From Pseudohoeflea suaedae (GTDB taxonomy: Bacteria; Pseudomonadota; Alphaproteobacteria; Rhizobiales; Rhizobiaceae), in the NCBI RefSeq assembly GCF_004354915.1, contig NZ_SMSI01000002.1, positions 62,001 to 126,000 of the forward strand: 64,000 bases of DNA. Reading direction: 5' to 3'. Positions 63,807-64,000 of this stretch are shown here, one piece after another (positions within the stretch are counted from its first letter, which is position 1; every line of letters begins with the position of its first letter). The notes beneath the pieces are model-generated. The model was not told where the DNA came from, searched no databases, and worked only from the letters and a program-made list of their open reading frames with translations. Both the position numbers and the translations under genes were made by a program.

Positions 63807-64000
63807 TCAGGCTTCGCCTTCCGCGGCGACGCCCGCAAGCGTATGGGGAGAGACACGGGCCGCATCATCCGCCTCCTCGAGGCGGGCTTCGGCTGCCTCA
63901 TTGGCGAGGTTGGGTTCCTTGCGCCAGGGCTTGCGGCCCTTCAGCACGCCGGAATCATGCACGATCTCGGCGACGAACTCCTCCTGCCGGTAGGCCATGA
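63807..64000 (-). CDS. C-terminal part of an unidentified protein (cut by window edge)
   Basis: An open minus-strand frame of about 64 residues ending at 63807-63809, visible text YRQEEFVAEIVHDSGVLKGRKPWRKEPN, then a Glu/Ala-rich end. It may start at the ATG at 63998 or continue beyond the window. It lies upstream of, and in line with, the methyltransferase gene and is probably part of the same C1 cluster. I do not recognise the family. Confidence 0.4.
   Translation of the reverse strand, partial: MAYRQEEFVAEIVHDSGVLKGRKPWRKEPNLANEAAEARLEEADDAARVSPHTLAGVAAEGEA

Overview
The window comes from an alphaproteobacterium, most likely a member of the Hyphomicrobiales (Rhizobiales). The evidence is the high GC content, a DUF1127-type small protein divergent from a LysR gene, a GlxA-type AraC regulator, a dimethylglycine-dehydrogenase-like enzyme, and an ASKHA/ferredoxin activator next to a methyltetrahydrofolate methyltransferase. 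The genus cannot be told from this sequence alone.

Positions 1 to about 28,734 are the right-hand part of a siphovirus-like prophage. It reads left to right. First comes the end of the HK97-type major capsid gene, then a GIY-YIG/AP2 homing endonuclease, head decoration and head-tail connector genes, tail tube, a tail chaperone pair apparently made by a -1 frameshift, and tape measure. Next come distal-tail/hub genes resembling those of gene transfer agents, a J-like tail tip protein, a collagen-like/pectate-lyase-like tailspike, a CatB-type acetyltransferase, and a lysis cassette (GH19-like endolysin, small membrane proteins, 3TM holin). After a terminator at 20,942-20,971 lies an accessory and nucleotide-metabolism region. 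It holds a secreted trypsin-like protease, tiny overlapping membrane proteins, a calcineurin-like phosphoesterase, an HD hydrolase interrupted by an intein, a P-loop (d)NMP-kinase-like protein and a second, alarmone-hydrolase-like HD protein. Two genes in this region sit behind identical 30-bp operator-promoters. Integrase, repressor, replication, terminase and portal genes must lie left of the window. The prophage ends in the 3' part of a tRNA-Lys(CUU) gene (28,682-28,734).

Positions 28,735-31,944 look like a worn integration hot spot. They carry two separate C-terminal remnants of tyrosine integrases, a small membrane protein, a topoisomerase IB, and an AT-rich orphan gene with an apparent frameshift in an A7 run.

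Positions 32,034-51,988 are mostly core metabolism: a GST, a DEAD-box helicase, and an operon of permease, cupin and YqcI/GntA-like hydroxylase opposite an Lrp-type regulator. They continue with DgcN, OmpW with an upstream FNR/FixK box, and a leucine/isovalerate degradation cluster (TetR, liuA, liuB, liuD). That cluster is interrupted by dgkA on the opposite strand and by a FitAB/VapBC-type toxin-antitoxin pair. A HAD hydrolase, DUF924 protein, large MscS channel, small secreted protein and DUF523 protein follow.

Positions 52,118-64,000 are weighted toward methylated-amine and one-carbon metabolism: a dimethylglycine-dehydrogenase-like flavoprotein, a GlxA/GbdR-like regulator, a RACo-like activator and a methyltetrahydrofolate:corrinoid methyltransferase. 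Between them lie a DUF1194 protein, a REC-REC-GGDEF protein, a Nudix hydrolase, a DUF1127-like protein and a LysR regulator. The 5' end of the RACo-like gene is partly duplicated, and it shares an Arg/Gly-rich C-terminal tail with the methyltransferase.
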